Origin: Bradyrhizobium sp. SRS-191
GTDB lineage: Bacteria; Pseudomonadota; Alphaproteobacteria; Rhizobiales; Xanthobacteraceae
DNA: 64,000 nt
Direction of reading: 5' to 3'
NCBI RefSeq assembly: GCF_024586915.1
Contig: NZ_JANBVS010000024.1
Span: forward strand, 1-64,000
Below, piece after piece: positions 51,945 to 60,438 of this stretch (positions are counted from its first letter, which is position 1; each line of letters begins with the position of its first letter). A program made the translations under genes and the position numbers. A model generated the notes under the pieces. That model did not search any database. It was not told the DNA's origin and worked only from the letters and a program-made list of their open reading frames with translations.

Positions 51945-53327
51945 ATGACCGCACCCGACGCGACATCCGACATCGCAGCGACCGCCGCAAAGCCCGAGGC
52001 CCAGCCCGCCCCCACCTGGCGCGAGAGCATGGCCGTCTATCTCCAGCCGCGCGTGCTCGTGGTGCTGTTCCTCGGTTTTTCCTCCGGCCTGCCATTAGCG
52101 CTGTCGGGCTCGACCCTGCAGATCTGGATGCGCGAGCTCGGCGTCGATCTCGGCACGATCGGGCTGTTCGCGCTGGTTGGTACGCCCTACACCCTGAAGT
52201 TCCTGTGGGCGCCGCTGGTCGATGCGCTGCATGTGCCACTGCTGACGCGCGCATTCGGGCGGCGGCGCGGCTGGCTGCTCTTCGCGCAGCTGCTGCTGAT
52301 CGCCGCGATCCTGCTGCTGGCGCTGACCGACCCGGCGCATGCGCCGTTCATGGTGGCGCTGGCCGCGCTGCTGGTTGCCGCGACGTCGTCGACTCAGGAC
52401 ATCGTCGTCGATGCGTTCCGCGTCGAGAGCCTGCCGGAGAGCGAGCAGGCTGCCGGCATGGCGTCCTACGTCGCCGCCTATCGCATCGGCATGCTGGTCT
52501 CGACGGCCGGCGCGCTCGTCGTGGTCAGCGCGTTCGAGAATTCAGGGTTGTCGCGGCCAGCGTCCTGGATGTGGGGCTATGTCGTCATGGCGGCCCTGGT
52601 GCTGATCGGCACGATCACCGCGCTGGTCGCGACCGAGCCGGCGCAGTCGAAGCAGGCGGAAGCCGAGATGAGCGCCGACACCGCGCTCACCCGTGTCGTG
52701 CATGCCGCCAGCGGCGCGTTCCTCGAATTCCTCGGCCGGCGCGATGCGCTGGCCGCGCTCGCCTTCGTCGTGCTCTTCAAGTTCACCGACGCCTTCTCCG
52801 GCACCATGACCGCGCCGTTCGTCATCGATCTCGGCTTCACCAAGGTCGACTACGCCGCGATCGTGAAGGGCGTCGGCCTCGCCGCCACGCTCGCCGGCGG
52901 CTTTGCCGGCGGCTTCGTCGCGCGGCGCTATTCGCTCGCCACGAGCCTCTGGATCGGCGGCGTGGTGCAGGCGCTCGCGAACCTGTCGTTCTCCTGGCTC
53001 GCGATCGTTGGCGTCAATCAATGGGCGCTGGCGCTGGCGATCTCCGCAGAGAACTTCACCAGCGCGATCGGCACCGTGATCTTCGTCGCCTATCTCTCGG
53101 CCCTCTGTAAGAACCCGCTGCACACGGCGACCCAATACGCCCTGCTCACCGCGCTCGCCGCGGTCGGACGCACTTACCTGTCGTCAGGTGCAGGCTACGT
53201 CGCCAAGGCGACGGGCTGGCCGCTGTTCTTCGTAATCTGCGTGATAGTGGCGATCCCGAGCCTCGTGCTGCTCGCGTGGCTGCAGCGGCGCGGGCATTTT
53301 GCCGCGTTGGGACCGGTCAAGGTCTGA
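51945..53327 (+). CDS. ampG: AmpG-type muropeptide transporter (MFS)
   Basis: A 460-residue protein with about 12 membrane helices. The signature is FLGFSSGLPLALSGSTLQIW at the first helix, and YTLKFLWAPLVDALH after the second, both typical of AmpG. The N-terminal 30 residues are an Ala/Pro-rich cytoplasmic extension. AmpG imports GlcNAc-anhydroMurNAc peptides released during peptidoglycan turnover. The end of the gene overlaps the converging DUF6915 gene by 11 bases. No ampC or ampR is visible nearby. Confidence 0.9.
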   Translation: MTAPDATSDIAATAAKPEAQPAPTWRESMAVYLQPRVLVVLFLGFSSGLPLALSGSTLQIWMRELGVDLGTIGLFALVGTPYTLKFLWAPLVDALHVPLLTRAFGRRRGWLLFAQLLLIAAILLLALTDPAHAPFMVALAALLVAATSSTQDIVVDAFRVESLPESEQAAGMASYVAAYRIGMLVSTAGALVVVSAFENSGLSRPASWMWGYVVMAALVLIGTITALVATEPAQSKQAEAEMSADTALTRVVHAASGAFLEFLGRRDALAALAFVVLFKFTDAFSGTMTAPFVIDLGFTKVDYAAIVKGVGLAATLAGGFAGGFVARRYSLATSLWIGGVVQALANLSFSWLAIVGVNQWALALAISAENFTSAIGTVIFVAYLSALCKNPLHTATQYALLTALAAVGRTYLSSGAGYVAKATGWPLFFVICVIVAIPSLVLLAWLQRRGHFAALGPVKV

Positions 53328-53745
53328 CAGCGGGAGGCCAGCGCTCCAGCGAAGCCGCATCATCCCGCGGCTGCCGATCGTCTGATGCGCCGGCCGCCTG
53401 CCGCTCGTCGGTTTGCGGGCGAAACGGCGTTCGTCCCATCCAGGGCTGGACCTCCAGATGTTGCAGCCAATCCTTGACGGTCGGGATCCACCCGAGATCG
53501 TCCTTGACGTGCTGCTCTCCGATCGTCCGAACAGGAACGACCTTGCCAATGCTGTTGGTCAGGGTGGCACCGAAGATCGCCTCGCACAGGAAGATCCCTT
53601 CGCTGTGGTGCCGCAGGGCGCGATGGCGAACGTCGGCGAGATGCGCCTTGCTCTCGTCGAACCAGTCGTGGATCGCCAGATAGTCGGCAGGCTCTCCTCC
53701 GAACAGGCGCGCAGAGCGAACCGCGTGGTGATAGGGATGCGCCAT
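53317..53745 (-). CDS. DUF6915-like hypothetical protein
   Basis: A 142-residue protein starting MAHPYHHAVRSARLFGG. The next part, YLAIHDWFDESKAH, then RHRALRHHSEGIFLCEAIFG, and HVKDDLGWIPTVKDWL are the conserved blocks of DUF6915, a family without known function, often linked to phage or mobile regions. The many His residues in RALRHHSEG could bind metal, but this is a guess. ATG 53745 is the family start. It lies 22 bases after another hypothetical gene on the same strand. Confidence 0.72.
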   Translation of the reverse strand: MAHPYHHAVRSARLFGGEPADYLAIHDWFDESKAHLADVRHRALRHHSEGIFLCEAIFGATLTNSIGKVVPVRTIGEQHVKDDLGWIPTVKDWLQHLEVQPWMGRTPFRPQTDERQAAGASDDRQPRDDAASLERWPPAVRP

Positions 53746-53767
53746 GATCGCCTCTGATTGGCCGCCT

Positions 53768-54472
53768 CTATTTAGCGATCGTGATGTTCTGCACGATCGG
53801 ATCCGCTTTGCGGTCATCGATGATGGTGCAGGCCTCGAGATCGACCCAGAACGCCCCATACATGCAATACTCGCCGGTCCCGTATCCTCCACCGAACAGC
53901 AGCATCGCCCACTCCTCGACCACCTCATCCGAAATGACGGCGCGCAACTCGGCGAGCTTTTGATGCTTGAAGGTGGCTGCGGATCGAAAACGGGATTTCA
54001 CCCTACGCAGCTGATCATGAACGCCCATGTCGAGAAGCCGCGCGACCAACGCATCAAGGTCGAGGCGATCCCCGGCTTCGTTCTCGTAGTGATCGAGCCA
54101 GGAAAATCCCTCGTCGTGACCGCCATCGTAGCGACAATAGGCCCGCTTGACGCCAGCGGCGCGTAGCGGCGGAACCAGGAGCCCGAACAGCAGCTGCTGG
54201 CGCTGCTGGTTGTCCAGGATCTCACGGCTGATCTGCGCAGACGACCGCCGCCGGCTGAACAGACCGTAGAAAATGCTCCACATGGCCGGCGCGGCGTCGG
54301 CCGGCGCTGCGGCGGTTTCACCTGCAGGCGTCAGCAGTGAGAACGGGACCGGCTCCTGTTGCCCGCCAAATTCGGGCGCAGGCAGATAGACGAAGTCGCT
54401 GGCCCGCGGATCCGGCGGATCAGAGTCCTCGTCGTGCCACTCACGCTCAGACTCGTCGTAGATGAACGGCAT
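53768..54472 (-). CDS. Hypothetical protein
   Basis: A 234-residue acidic soluble protein. Its N-terminus is very acidic (MPFIYDESEREWHDEDSD). The middle has SRRRSSAQISREILDNQQRQ followed by VKRAYCRYDGGHDEGFSWLD and the C-terminus has FGGGYGTGEYCMYGAFWVDL. The YDGG-x-DEGF ... GYGTGE pattern is seen in a group of hypothetical proteins with unknown role. ATG 54472 is chosen because sequence upstream is not protein-like. It probably forms an operon with the DUF6915 gene. Confidence 0.65.
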   Translation of the reverse strand: MPFIYDESEREWHDEDSDPPDPRASDFVYLPAPEFGGQQEPVPFSLLTPAGETAAAPADAAPAMWSIFYGLFSRRRSSAQISREILDNQQRQQLLFGLLVPPLRAAGVKRAYCRYDGGHDEGFSWLDHYENEAGDRLDLDALVARLLDMGVHDQLRRVKSRFRSAATFKHQKLAELRAVISDEVVEEWAMLLFGGGYGTGEYCMYGAFWVDLEACTIIDDRKADPIVQNITIAK

Positions 54473-54569
54473 TGTCTTCTCTCCTCGGCGGCGCGGCACG
54501 CTAACCCGCGGCGGTCGAGGCAAGGAAGGACCATCGCGCAACAGCCATGACTGAGCGAGGATCGCTCGC

Positions 54570-54998
54570 TCAGCGCTTCACGAGGCTCCACTTCGTCACG
54601 ACCGCCTCGCTCAACTGCCCCGCATCCTGCGCGCAGGCGATCTCGTCGACCTTGACCGCGATCTGCTTGCCGAGCAGACCCTTCAGCTGCGAGGCCTGCG
54701 CGGGGCTGGCAGTGACCAGCTGGAATGTCTCCGGGCCGGTTTCCAGATTGCACAGCCCACTCGGCGGCGGCAGGCGGCGCGGCTCGCTGGTGATCTGATA
54801 GGCTGATGACGGCTGGCCCGGCTTGGCGCCCTTGACCTTCAGCGCGCTCAGTTCACCTGACAGCACGTCGCCGGCGTTGAGCGGCTTGCCGGCCTTCTGC
54901 GGCGCTTCGCCCTGCTGGGCCAGCACGGAGGGCGCCGAGAGCGCCACACAAATCGCGCCCAAAGCCAGCCGTTTGCCGAATCCGCGTTTCGTCATCAT
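54570..54998 (-). CDS. Secreted conserved hypothetical protein
   Basis: A 142-residue protein with a signal peptide (LALGAICVALSAPSVLAQ). The mature domain includes GLCNLETGPETFQLVT and ends IACAQDAGQLSEAVVTKW, with two Cys that could form a disulfide. No named domain is recognised. It follows recR on the minus strand after 16 bases, so it may be co-transcribed. Similar proteins are known to me only as hypotheticals near recR in Bradyrhizobium relatives. Confidence 0.7.
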   Translation of the reverse strand: MMTKRGFGKRLALGAICVALSAPSVLAQQGEAPQKAGKPLNAGDVLSGELSALKVKGAKPGQPSSAYQITSEPRRLPPPSGLCNLETGPETFQLVTASPAQASQLKGLLGKQIAVKVDEIACAQDAGQLSEAVVTKWSLVKR

Positions 54999-55014
54999 TC
55001 ACTTCCGTCTGTGC

Positions 55015-55614
55015 TTAGAACAAGGTCCGCTGCCGCATCGCGGCCGAGAGCGTGCCTTCGTCGAGATAGTCGAGCTCGCCGCCGACGGGCACGCCATGTG
55101 CCAGCCGCGTGACCTTGACGTTCGCCTCCTGCAGGAGGTCGGTGATGTAATGCGCGGTGGTCTGGCCATCGACCGTCGCGTTCAATGCGAGGATGATCTC
55201 CTGCACCTCCGGCGCATGCGCGCGCTGCACCAGCGCATCGATCGTGAGATCCTGCGGACCGACGCCGTCGAGCGGCGACAGCGTGCCTCCGAGCACGTGA
55301 TAGCGGCCGTTGGAAGCCTTGGCGCGCTCCAGCGCCCAGAGGTCGGCGACATCGGCCACGACCACGATCATTGCGGGATCGCGCCGTGGGTCGGTGCACA
55401 CCGTGCACGGGCTCTGCGTGTCGATGTTGCCGCAGGTCTTGCAGACCTGGATGCGGTCGATCGCGACCTGCAGCGCCGACGCGAGCGGCACCATCAGCGC
55501 CTCGCGCTTCTTGATCAGATGCAGCGCGGCACGTCGCGCCGAACGCGGCCCGAGGCCGGGCAGCCGCGCAAGCAGCTGGATCAGGCGCTCGATTTCAGGA
55601 CCGGCGACGGCCAT
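55015..55614 (-). CDS. recR: Recombination protein RecR
   Basis: A 199-residue protein that acts with RecF and RecO to load RecA at gaps. The helix-hairpin-helix is LLARLPGLGPRSARRAALHL. The four-Cys zinc site is VCKTCGNIDTQSPCTVCTD. The Toprim domain has VVVADVADLWALE and a later LARGVP-like LAHGVPVGGELDYLD. It lies in the conserved order dnaX-ybaB-recR. Confidence 0.96.
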   Translation of the reverse strand: MAVAGPEIERLIQLLARLPGLGPRSARRAALHLIKKREALMVPLASALQVAIDRIQVCKTCGNIDTQSPCTVCTDPRRDPAMIVVVADVADLWALERAKASNGRYHVLGGTLSPLDGVGPQDLTIDALVQRAHAPEVQEIILALNATVDGQTTAHYITDLLQEANVKVTRLAHGVPVGGELDYLDEGTLSAAMRQRTLF

Positions 55615-55685
55615 CAGTTCAACAACAGGTACGAGGGACAGCCCGTCATTGCGAGCCGAACAGGCCGCCGCGAGCGCGCTTCACA

Positions 55686-55702
55686 TCTCCCCGTTGGGGA
55701 GA
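55686..55702. repeat. Short palindrome between recR and ybaB
   Basis: TCTCCCC and GGGGAGA form a 7-bp hairpin with a 3-base loop. It resembles a common Bradyrhizobium intergenic motif and may mark the remains of a longer element. Confidence 0.5.
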
Positions 55703-55742
55703 GGTGGATCTCATCTGCCGCACCCGACGAAGGCATCATCGA

Positions 55743-56063
55743 CTAGCCGAAGCCGAAGCCGGGCGGCAGGCCGAGCTTGCCGGTGATCGCCTGCATCTTC
55801 TCCTGCATCGCGGCCTCCGCCTTGCGGCGCGCATCGCCATGCGCGGTGACCAGCAGATCCTCGAGGATCTCGGCCTCTTCCGGCTTGAGCAGCGACGGAT
55901 CGATCTTGATGGACTTGACGTCCATCTTGGCGGTCATGCGCACGGCGACGAGACCGCCACCGGAGATGCCCTCGACCTCGACATTGCCGAGCTCCGCCTG
56001 CATCTCCTGCATCTTCGATTGCAGCTGTGCCGCCTGTTTCATCATGCCGAGAAAGTCAGCCAT
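55743..56063 (-). CDS. YbaB/EbfC nucleoid-associated protein
   Basis: A 106-residue DNA-binding protein. Landmarks are GMMKQAAQLQSKMQEMQAEL (the N-terminal helix), then the strand GLVAVRMTAKMDVKSIKIDP and the C-terminal GLPPGFGFG. In other bacteria the protein binds DNA as a dimer and compacts the nucleoid. It lies between dnaX and recR, as in most proteobacteria. Confidence 0.95.
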   Translation of the reverse strand: MADFLGMMKQAAQLQSKMQEMQAELGNVEVEGISGGGLVAVRMTAKMDVKSIKIDPSLLKPEEAEILEDLLVTAHGDARRKAEAAMQEKMQAITGKLGLPPGFGFG

Positions 56064-56091
56064 CGGAGCACCTCATCATCAGTCATTCTTG

Positions 56092-56142
56092 TAGAGCATG
56101 ATCTGTCGGAAACCGGATCCGACTTTTCCGGATCATGCTCTA
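56092..56142. repeat. AGAGCATGATC-type palindrome overlapping the dnaX stop
   Basis: Perfect 12-base arms, TAGAGCATGATC at 56092 and GATCATGCTCTA at 56131, surround an imperfect inner repeat. The right arm includes the stop codon of dnaX (56140-56142). The type is widespread between genes in Rhizobiales and may act as a terminator here. Confidence 0.85.
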
Positions 56143-57975
56143 GAAATCATCATCATCCGATTCGTCCGGCGGCTCGACAGCACTGGCGTCGGATTCAGGC
56201 GGCTCGGGGGCAAGCCGGCGTACTTCGATCACCTTGGTGCCTGGGAACCGCGCCAGGATCTCCTGCACGCGCGGATCAGCCTCCGCCGCCGCCTCGCGCT
56301 CGCTCTTGGCGCGCAGGTTCTGCTCGCGCAAGGTCGCCTGACCCTGCTCATTGGAGACGATCACGGTCCAGCGCCGCCCGGTCCAGTCCTCCAGCTTGCG
56401 CCCGAGGTCGGAGACAAGCGAGCGCTGCGCGGTCCGTTCCAGCGCGATCTCCAGACGCCCCTCCTCGAAGCGGACCAGCCGCACGTCCATTTCGAGCGCG
56501 CTCTTGGTGATTAGGTCGCGATTCTTGCCGGCGAGCGCCACGAGCTCCTGGAAGCTCCCGAGCCGCAGCGCCGGCTGATCCTGTGACGCCGGTGACGGCT
56601 GCGACGCCATCGCTTGTGGACGCATTCCGCCACCGACGGCGGCAAGCGTCGGGCCCTGCGCACGCGGTGCCTGCATCGGCGCTGAGCTCATCACCGGCGG
56701 CGCTCCCGCGCTCATGCTCGGCGCCGGTGCAGAGCGCCCGCCGCCGTTCGTGACAACCGGTGATCCGCCGCCATTCTGGTCGATCATGCGGATGGCTTCG
56801 TCCGGCGTCGGCAGATCGGCCGCATAGGCGATACGCACCAGCACCATCTCGGCGGCCGCCGCGGGGCGCGTCGCGCCCTGCGTCTCGGCGATGCCCTTGA
56901 GCAGCATCTGCCACATCCGCGACAGCACCCGCATCGACAGCTTGGTGGCGAAGTCGCGCGCCCGCAGCCGCTCGGTCTCGCTGAAGGCGACGTTGTCGGC
57001 GGTGGCCGGGACGACCTTCACACGCGTCACGAAGTTCACGAACTCGGCGAGATCCGACAGCACGACCACGGGATCGGCGCCGACGTCGTACTGCTCGCGA
57101 AATTCCTTGAACGCCGCGGCGATGTCGCCGCTCGCGAGATGATGGAACAGATCAATGACGCGGGTGCGATCGGCCAGGCCCAGCATCTGCCGGACGTCGT
57201 CGGCGCGCACCTCGCCTGCGCTGTGGGCGATCGCCTGGTCGAGCAGCGACAGCGAATCGCGCACCGAACCTTCGGCGGCGCGTGCGATGATGCCGAGCGC
57301 CTCGGGCTCGATCGTCACGCCTTCCTTGGTCGCGATGCCCTGGAGATGCTTCATCAGCACGTCGGCCTCGACGCGACGCAGGTCGAAGCGCTGGCAGCGC
57401 GACAGCACCGTCACCGGCACCTTGCGGATCTCGGTGGTGGCGAACACGAATTTGGCGTGCTCCGGCGGCTCCTCCAAGGTCTTCAGGAAGGCGTTGAACG
57501 CCGCCGTCGACAGCATGTGGACTTCGTCGATGATGTAGACCTTGTAGCGCGCGCTGGCCGGCGCATAGCGCACGCTGTCATTGATCTGGCGGACGTCGTC
57601 GACGCCGGTATGCGACGCCGCGTCCATCTCCAGGATGTCCATGTGCCGGCTTTCCATGATCGCCTGGCAATGGGTGCCGAGCACCGGCATGTGGATGGTC
57701 GGGCCCTTCACCGAGCCGTCGGGCAGCTCGTAATTCAGCGCACGGGCAAGGATGCGCGCGGTGGTGGTCTTGCCGACGCCGCGGACGCCGGTGAGGATCC
57801 AGGCCTGCGGAATGCGGCCGGTCTCGAACGCGTTCGAGACGGTGCGCACGACGGCCTCCTGGCCGATCAGATCCGCAAAGCTGGAGGGGCGGTATTTGCG
57901 CGCCAGCACCCGGTAGGGCTTGGCGGGAGCGTCGGCGCTGTCGGGCGGAACAGGTGGGGCGCCAGCGTCAGTCAT
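56140..57975 (-). CDS. dnaX: DNA polymerase III subunit gamma/tau
   Basis: A 611-residue clamp-loader ATPase. Walker A is GVRGVGKTTTARIL, Walker B is IIDEVHMLS, and the sensor region is TTEIRKVPVTVLSRCQRF with the SRC motif. The four-Cys zinc module of E. coli DnaX is not visible; only one Cys remains (LGTHCQAIME). The C-terminal half carries a Gly/Pro/Met-rich linker and an acidic end (DESDDDDF). Start ATG 57975 (MTDAGAPPVP); the longer frame to 58050 is unlikely. The stop lies in a palindromic repeat. Confidence 0.94.
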   Translation of the reverse strand: MTDAGAPPVPPDSADAPAKPYRVLARKYRPSSFADLIGQEAVVRTVSNAFETGRIPQAWILTGVRGVGKTTTARILARALNYELPDGSVKGPTIHMPVLGTHCQAIMESRHMDILEMDAASHTGVDDVRQINDSVRYAPASARYKVYIIDEVHMLSTAAFNAFLKTLEEPPEHAKFVFATTEIRKVPVTVLSRCQRFDLRRVEADVLMKHLQGIATKEGVTIEPEALGIIARAAEGSVRDSLSLLDQAIAHSAGEVRADDVRQMLGLADRTRVIDLFHHLASGDIAAAFKEFREQYDVGADPVVVLSDLAEFVNFVTRVKVVPATADNVAFSETERLRARDFATKLSMRVLSRMWQMLLKGIAETQGATRPAAAAEMVLVRIAYAADLPTPDEAIRMIDQNGGGSPVVTNGGGRSAPAPSMSAGAPPVMSSAPMQAPRAQGPTLAAVGGGMRPQAMASQPSPASQDQPALRLGSFQELVALAGKNRDLITKSALEMDVRLVRFEEGRLEIALERTAQRSLVSDLGRKLEDWTGRRWTVIVSNEQGQATLREQNLRAKSEREAAAEADPRVQEILARFPGTKVIEVRRLAPEPPESDASAVEPPDESDDDDF

Positions 57976-58118
57976 CGAGCGATCCGCAAGTGAGTATTCC
58001 AGGCCGGCATCGATCGCGGTCGTCGACGCAATCGGCCTCGACACAATCAACCGGAGTGCGGTCGAGCGCCCGCCCTGCGCGGGGTCCCCGCCAACTTTGC
58101 GCGATTCGCTCGAGAAAA

Positions 58119-58225
58119 CAGGTAGGAGACTGACGAGCGACCCGATCCGGACCTCGTTAGGGCTGCTTCCTTCCGGACCTGACCCGGTTGGCGAGTGGCT
58201 CGTCCACCGCCAATCTCCCGCTGCC
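58119..58225 (-). ncRNA. ffs: 4.5S / signal recognition particle RNA
   Basis: The minus strand carries GGTCAGGTCCGGAAGGAAGC, the universal SRP apical loop with the GGAA tetraloop, at about 58162-58184. Flanking arms pair: GACGAGC (58198-58204) with GCTCGTC (58132-58138), and GGGAGA with TCTCCT further out. CTGTTTTC follows the outer stem and may end transcription. Length is about 107 bases, as expected for alphaproteobacteria. Confidence 0.93.
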
Positions 58226-58366
58226 TATTTGGGGCCAAACGATCCGGAAAGCAAGCGCGAGCTTCGAAGGTCCCGCCCACCGCCCCGCGGGCTTGTGCCG
58301 CAGCTCGGAAAGGCTTTAGGTGCCGCCAAAGCTCCCCGCCAGACCGCCTGCCAGGAACACCGCCGC

Positions 58367-58786
58367 ATGCCCGAATCAGCCTGGTCGCTGCATCCGCAAC
58401 TTGCGAAGGATACGATCGATATCGGCGACCTGCCGCTGTCGCGCGTGCTGGTGATCAAGGACGCCAATTATCCCTGGCTTTTGCTGGTGCCGCGCCGCGA
58501 GGGCGCGGTCGAGATCATCGATCTCGACGAGGTCGCCCAGGCCCAGCTGATGACCGAGATCACGCGGGTGTCGCGCGCGGTGAAGGAGATCACCAAATGC
58601 GACAAGCTCAACGTCGCCGCGCTCGGCAACATGGTGCCGCAACTTCACATTCATATCATCGCCCGCCGCACCAGTGACGTGGCCTGGCCACGTCCGGTGT
58701 GGGGTGTCGCACCGCCCGTGCCGCATGATGCGCAGGAGCTCGAGAGTTTCATCAGCGCCATCAGGCGCAAGATCTGGCTAGGGTGA
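58367..58786 (+). CDS. HIT-family protein
   Basis: A 139-residue histidine-triad protein. The triad is QLHIHIIARR. Other conserved parts are PLSRVLVIKDANYPWLLLVP and DLDEVAQAQLMTEI. HIT proteins hydrolyse or transfer nucleotides, and this form resembles those near nudC in alphaproteobacteria. ATG 58367 is chosen because longer frames run through the ffs gene. It precedes nudC by 3 bases, so they are co-transcribed. Confidence 0.88.
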   Translation: MPESAWSLHPQLAKDTIDIGDLPLSRVLVIKDANYPWLLLVPRREGAVEIIDLDEVAQAQLMTEITRVSRAVKEITKCDKLNVAALGNMVPQLHIHIIARRTSDVAWPRPVWGVAPPVPHDAQELESFISAIRRKIWLG

Positions 58787-58789
58787 GAG

Positions 58790-59728
58790 ATGTCGCCATT
58801 CGACTTGTTTCCGCTGGGCAAGCCGGCCTTCGTCGGCCATTCGATCGAGCGCGCCGCGCATCTGCGCTTTCATGACGACAAGCTGCTCGCGTTCGAGAGC
58901 AAGCCGTCGACGCGAGCCTATGTGGTGCATCGCGATGCGCTGGTGTTGAAGCGTGACGGCGACCAGCTCCGGGCGCTGCTGACGATCGACGAGGCGCTGA
59001 CGTTCGGCGCCAATCCTGGGACGATCTTCCTCGGCTTGCAGGACGGCGCCGCCGTGTTCGGCATGGGCATTTCCCCCGCCGCCGCTGAGAAGCTCGCCGG
59101 GCGTGAGGACGTGTCCGTGACGGAGCTGCGCGGGATGGCGATGCAGGGCGCGATCCCCGTGGACCAGCTCGCGACCATCGCGATGGCCAAGTCCATGGTG
59201 TCCTGGCATCAGCGCCATGGTTTCTGCGCCAATTGCGGAGCCAAGACCGCGATGCGCGAGGGCGGCTGGAAGCGCGAATGCCCTAGCTGCAAGACCGAGC
59301 ATTTCCCGCGCACCGATCCGGTCGTGATCTCGCTCGTCGCCTCCGGCGACAAGTGCCTGCTGGGGCGGCAGAAGCAGTTTCCGGCCGGGATGTATTCGTG
59401 TCTCGCCGGCTTCGTCGAGGCAGCCGAGACGATCGAGGACGCCGTCCGCCGCGAGGTGTTCGAGGAGTCCGGCATCCGCTGTACCGATATCACCTACTAC
59501 ATGACGCAGCCCTGGCCCTATCCGTCGTCGCTGATGATCGGCTGCAGCGCGCGGGCGCTGAACGAGGACATCGTCATCGATCGCACCGAGCTCGAGGACG
59601 TCCGCTGGTTCAGCCGCGAGGAGGCCCGGCTGATGCTGCAGCGGCAGCATCCGGACGGGCTGGCGGGACCGCATCCGTTCGCGATTGCCCACCACTTGGT
59701 CGGCCGCTGGCTCAAGGACGAGGCGTAA
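58790..59728 (+). CDS. nudC: NAD(+) diphosphatase / NAD-decapping Nudix hydrolase
   Basis: A 312-residue Nudix enzyme that cleaves NADH or removes NAD caps from RNA. A zinc ribbon is seen in HGFCANCGAKT and ECPSCKTEHFPR. The Nudix box is GFVEAAETIEDAVRREVFEE followed by SGI. The N-terminal domain (about 1-125) is the NudC-specific one. It shares an operon with the HIT gene, linking two nucleotide hydrolases. Confidence 0.93.
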   Translation: MSPFDLFPLGKPAFVGHSIERAAHLRFHDDKLLAFESKPSTRAYVVHRDALVLKRDGDQLRALLTIDEALTFGANPGTIFLGLQDGAAVFGMGISPAAAEKLAGREDVSVTELRGMAMQGAIPVDQLATIAMAKSMVSWHQRHGFCANCGAKTAMREGGWKRECPSCKTEHFPRTDPVVISLVASGDKCLLGRQKQFPAGMYSCLAGFVEAAETIEDAVRREVFEESGIRCTDITYYMTQPWPYPSSLMIGCSARALNEDIVIDRTELEDVRWFSREEARLMLQRQHPDGLAGPHPFAIAHHLVGRWLKDEA

Positions 59729-59824
59729 GGGTATCGAGAGACCATCGTTGGCCAGTCGGTCATCTCGCCTGACACGCGCCGGACGGCCTGAACGGCGAAT
59801 CCTTGCCTTGGAACGATTTTCTCT

Positions 59825-59850
59825 ATATGAGGGTTTCTCGACCTTCATAT
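59825..59850. promoter_or_regulatory. Inverted repeat upstream of the Lrp-family gene
   Basis: ATATGAGGGT, six bases, ACCTTCATAT: two 10-base arms with one mismatch, starting 41 bases before the lrp-like ATG. The position is suitable for an autoregulatory operator. Confidence 0.6.
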
Positions 59851-59865
59851 GGAACAAATTTCTCC

Positions 59866-60366
59866 ATGTCCGACGTCTCCGCCCAGAGCCCTGAAGCCAA
59901 CCGCCGGCTCGACGCCATCGACCGCAAGATCCTGATGGTCCTGCAGGAGGATGCCTCGCTGTCCGTCGCCGAAATCGGCGACCGGGTGGGTCTGTCGTCG
60001 ACACCCTGCTGGAAGCGCATCCAGCGGCTGGAGGCCGACGGGGTGATCCTGCGCCGGGTGGCCCTGGTCGACCAATACAAGATCGGGCTCGGCATCTCCG
60101 TGTTCGTCTCGGTGGAGAGCGCCGATCATTCCGAGGCGTGGCTCAAGAAATTCGCCGAAGCCGTCAGCTCGATGCCCGAGGTAATGGAGTTCTACCGGAT
60201 GGCCGGCGACGTCGACTACATGCTCCGCGTCGTGGTCGCGGACATGCAGAGCTACGACGTGTTCTACAAGAAGCTGATCAGCGCCGTGCCGCTCAAGAAC
60301 GTCACCTCGCGCTTCGCGATGGAGAAGATCAAGTCGGTGACCGCACTGCCGGTGCCTCCGGTCTAG
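59866..60366 (+). CDS. Lrp/AsnC-family transcriptional regulator
   Basis: A 166-residue regulator. The helix-turn-helix is in LSVAEIGDRVGLSSTPCWKR (about residues 31-50). The ligand-binding RAM domain contains VFVSVESADHSEAWLKKF and MAGDVDYMLRVVVADMQSYD. Such proteins sense amino acids and usually regulate their own promoter. The inverted repeat just upstream may be its operator. ATG 59866 is chosen; the longer frame covers the operator. Confidence 0.93.
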   Translation: MSDVSAQSPEANRRLDAIDRKILMVLQEDASLSVAEIGDRVGLSSTPCWKRIQRLEADGVILRRVALVDQYKIGLGISVFVSVESADHSEAWLKKFAEAVSSMPEVMEFYRMAGDVDYMLRVVVADMQSYDVFYKKLISAVPLKNVTSRFAMEKIKSVTALPVPPV

Positions 60367-60438
60367 CCCGGCCACGCCGCTCGGCCGACGTTTTCTCCAC
60401 GTCCATCGCTCGGCGCTCGCGAGAGTTGCGCGGCTTTT

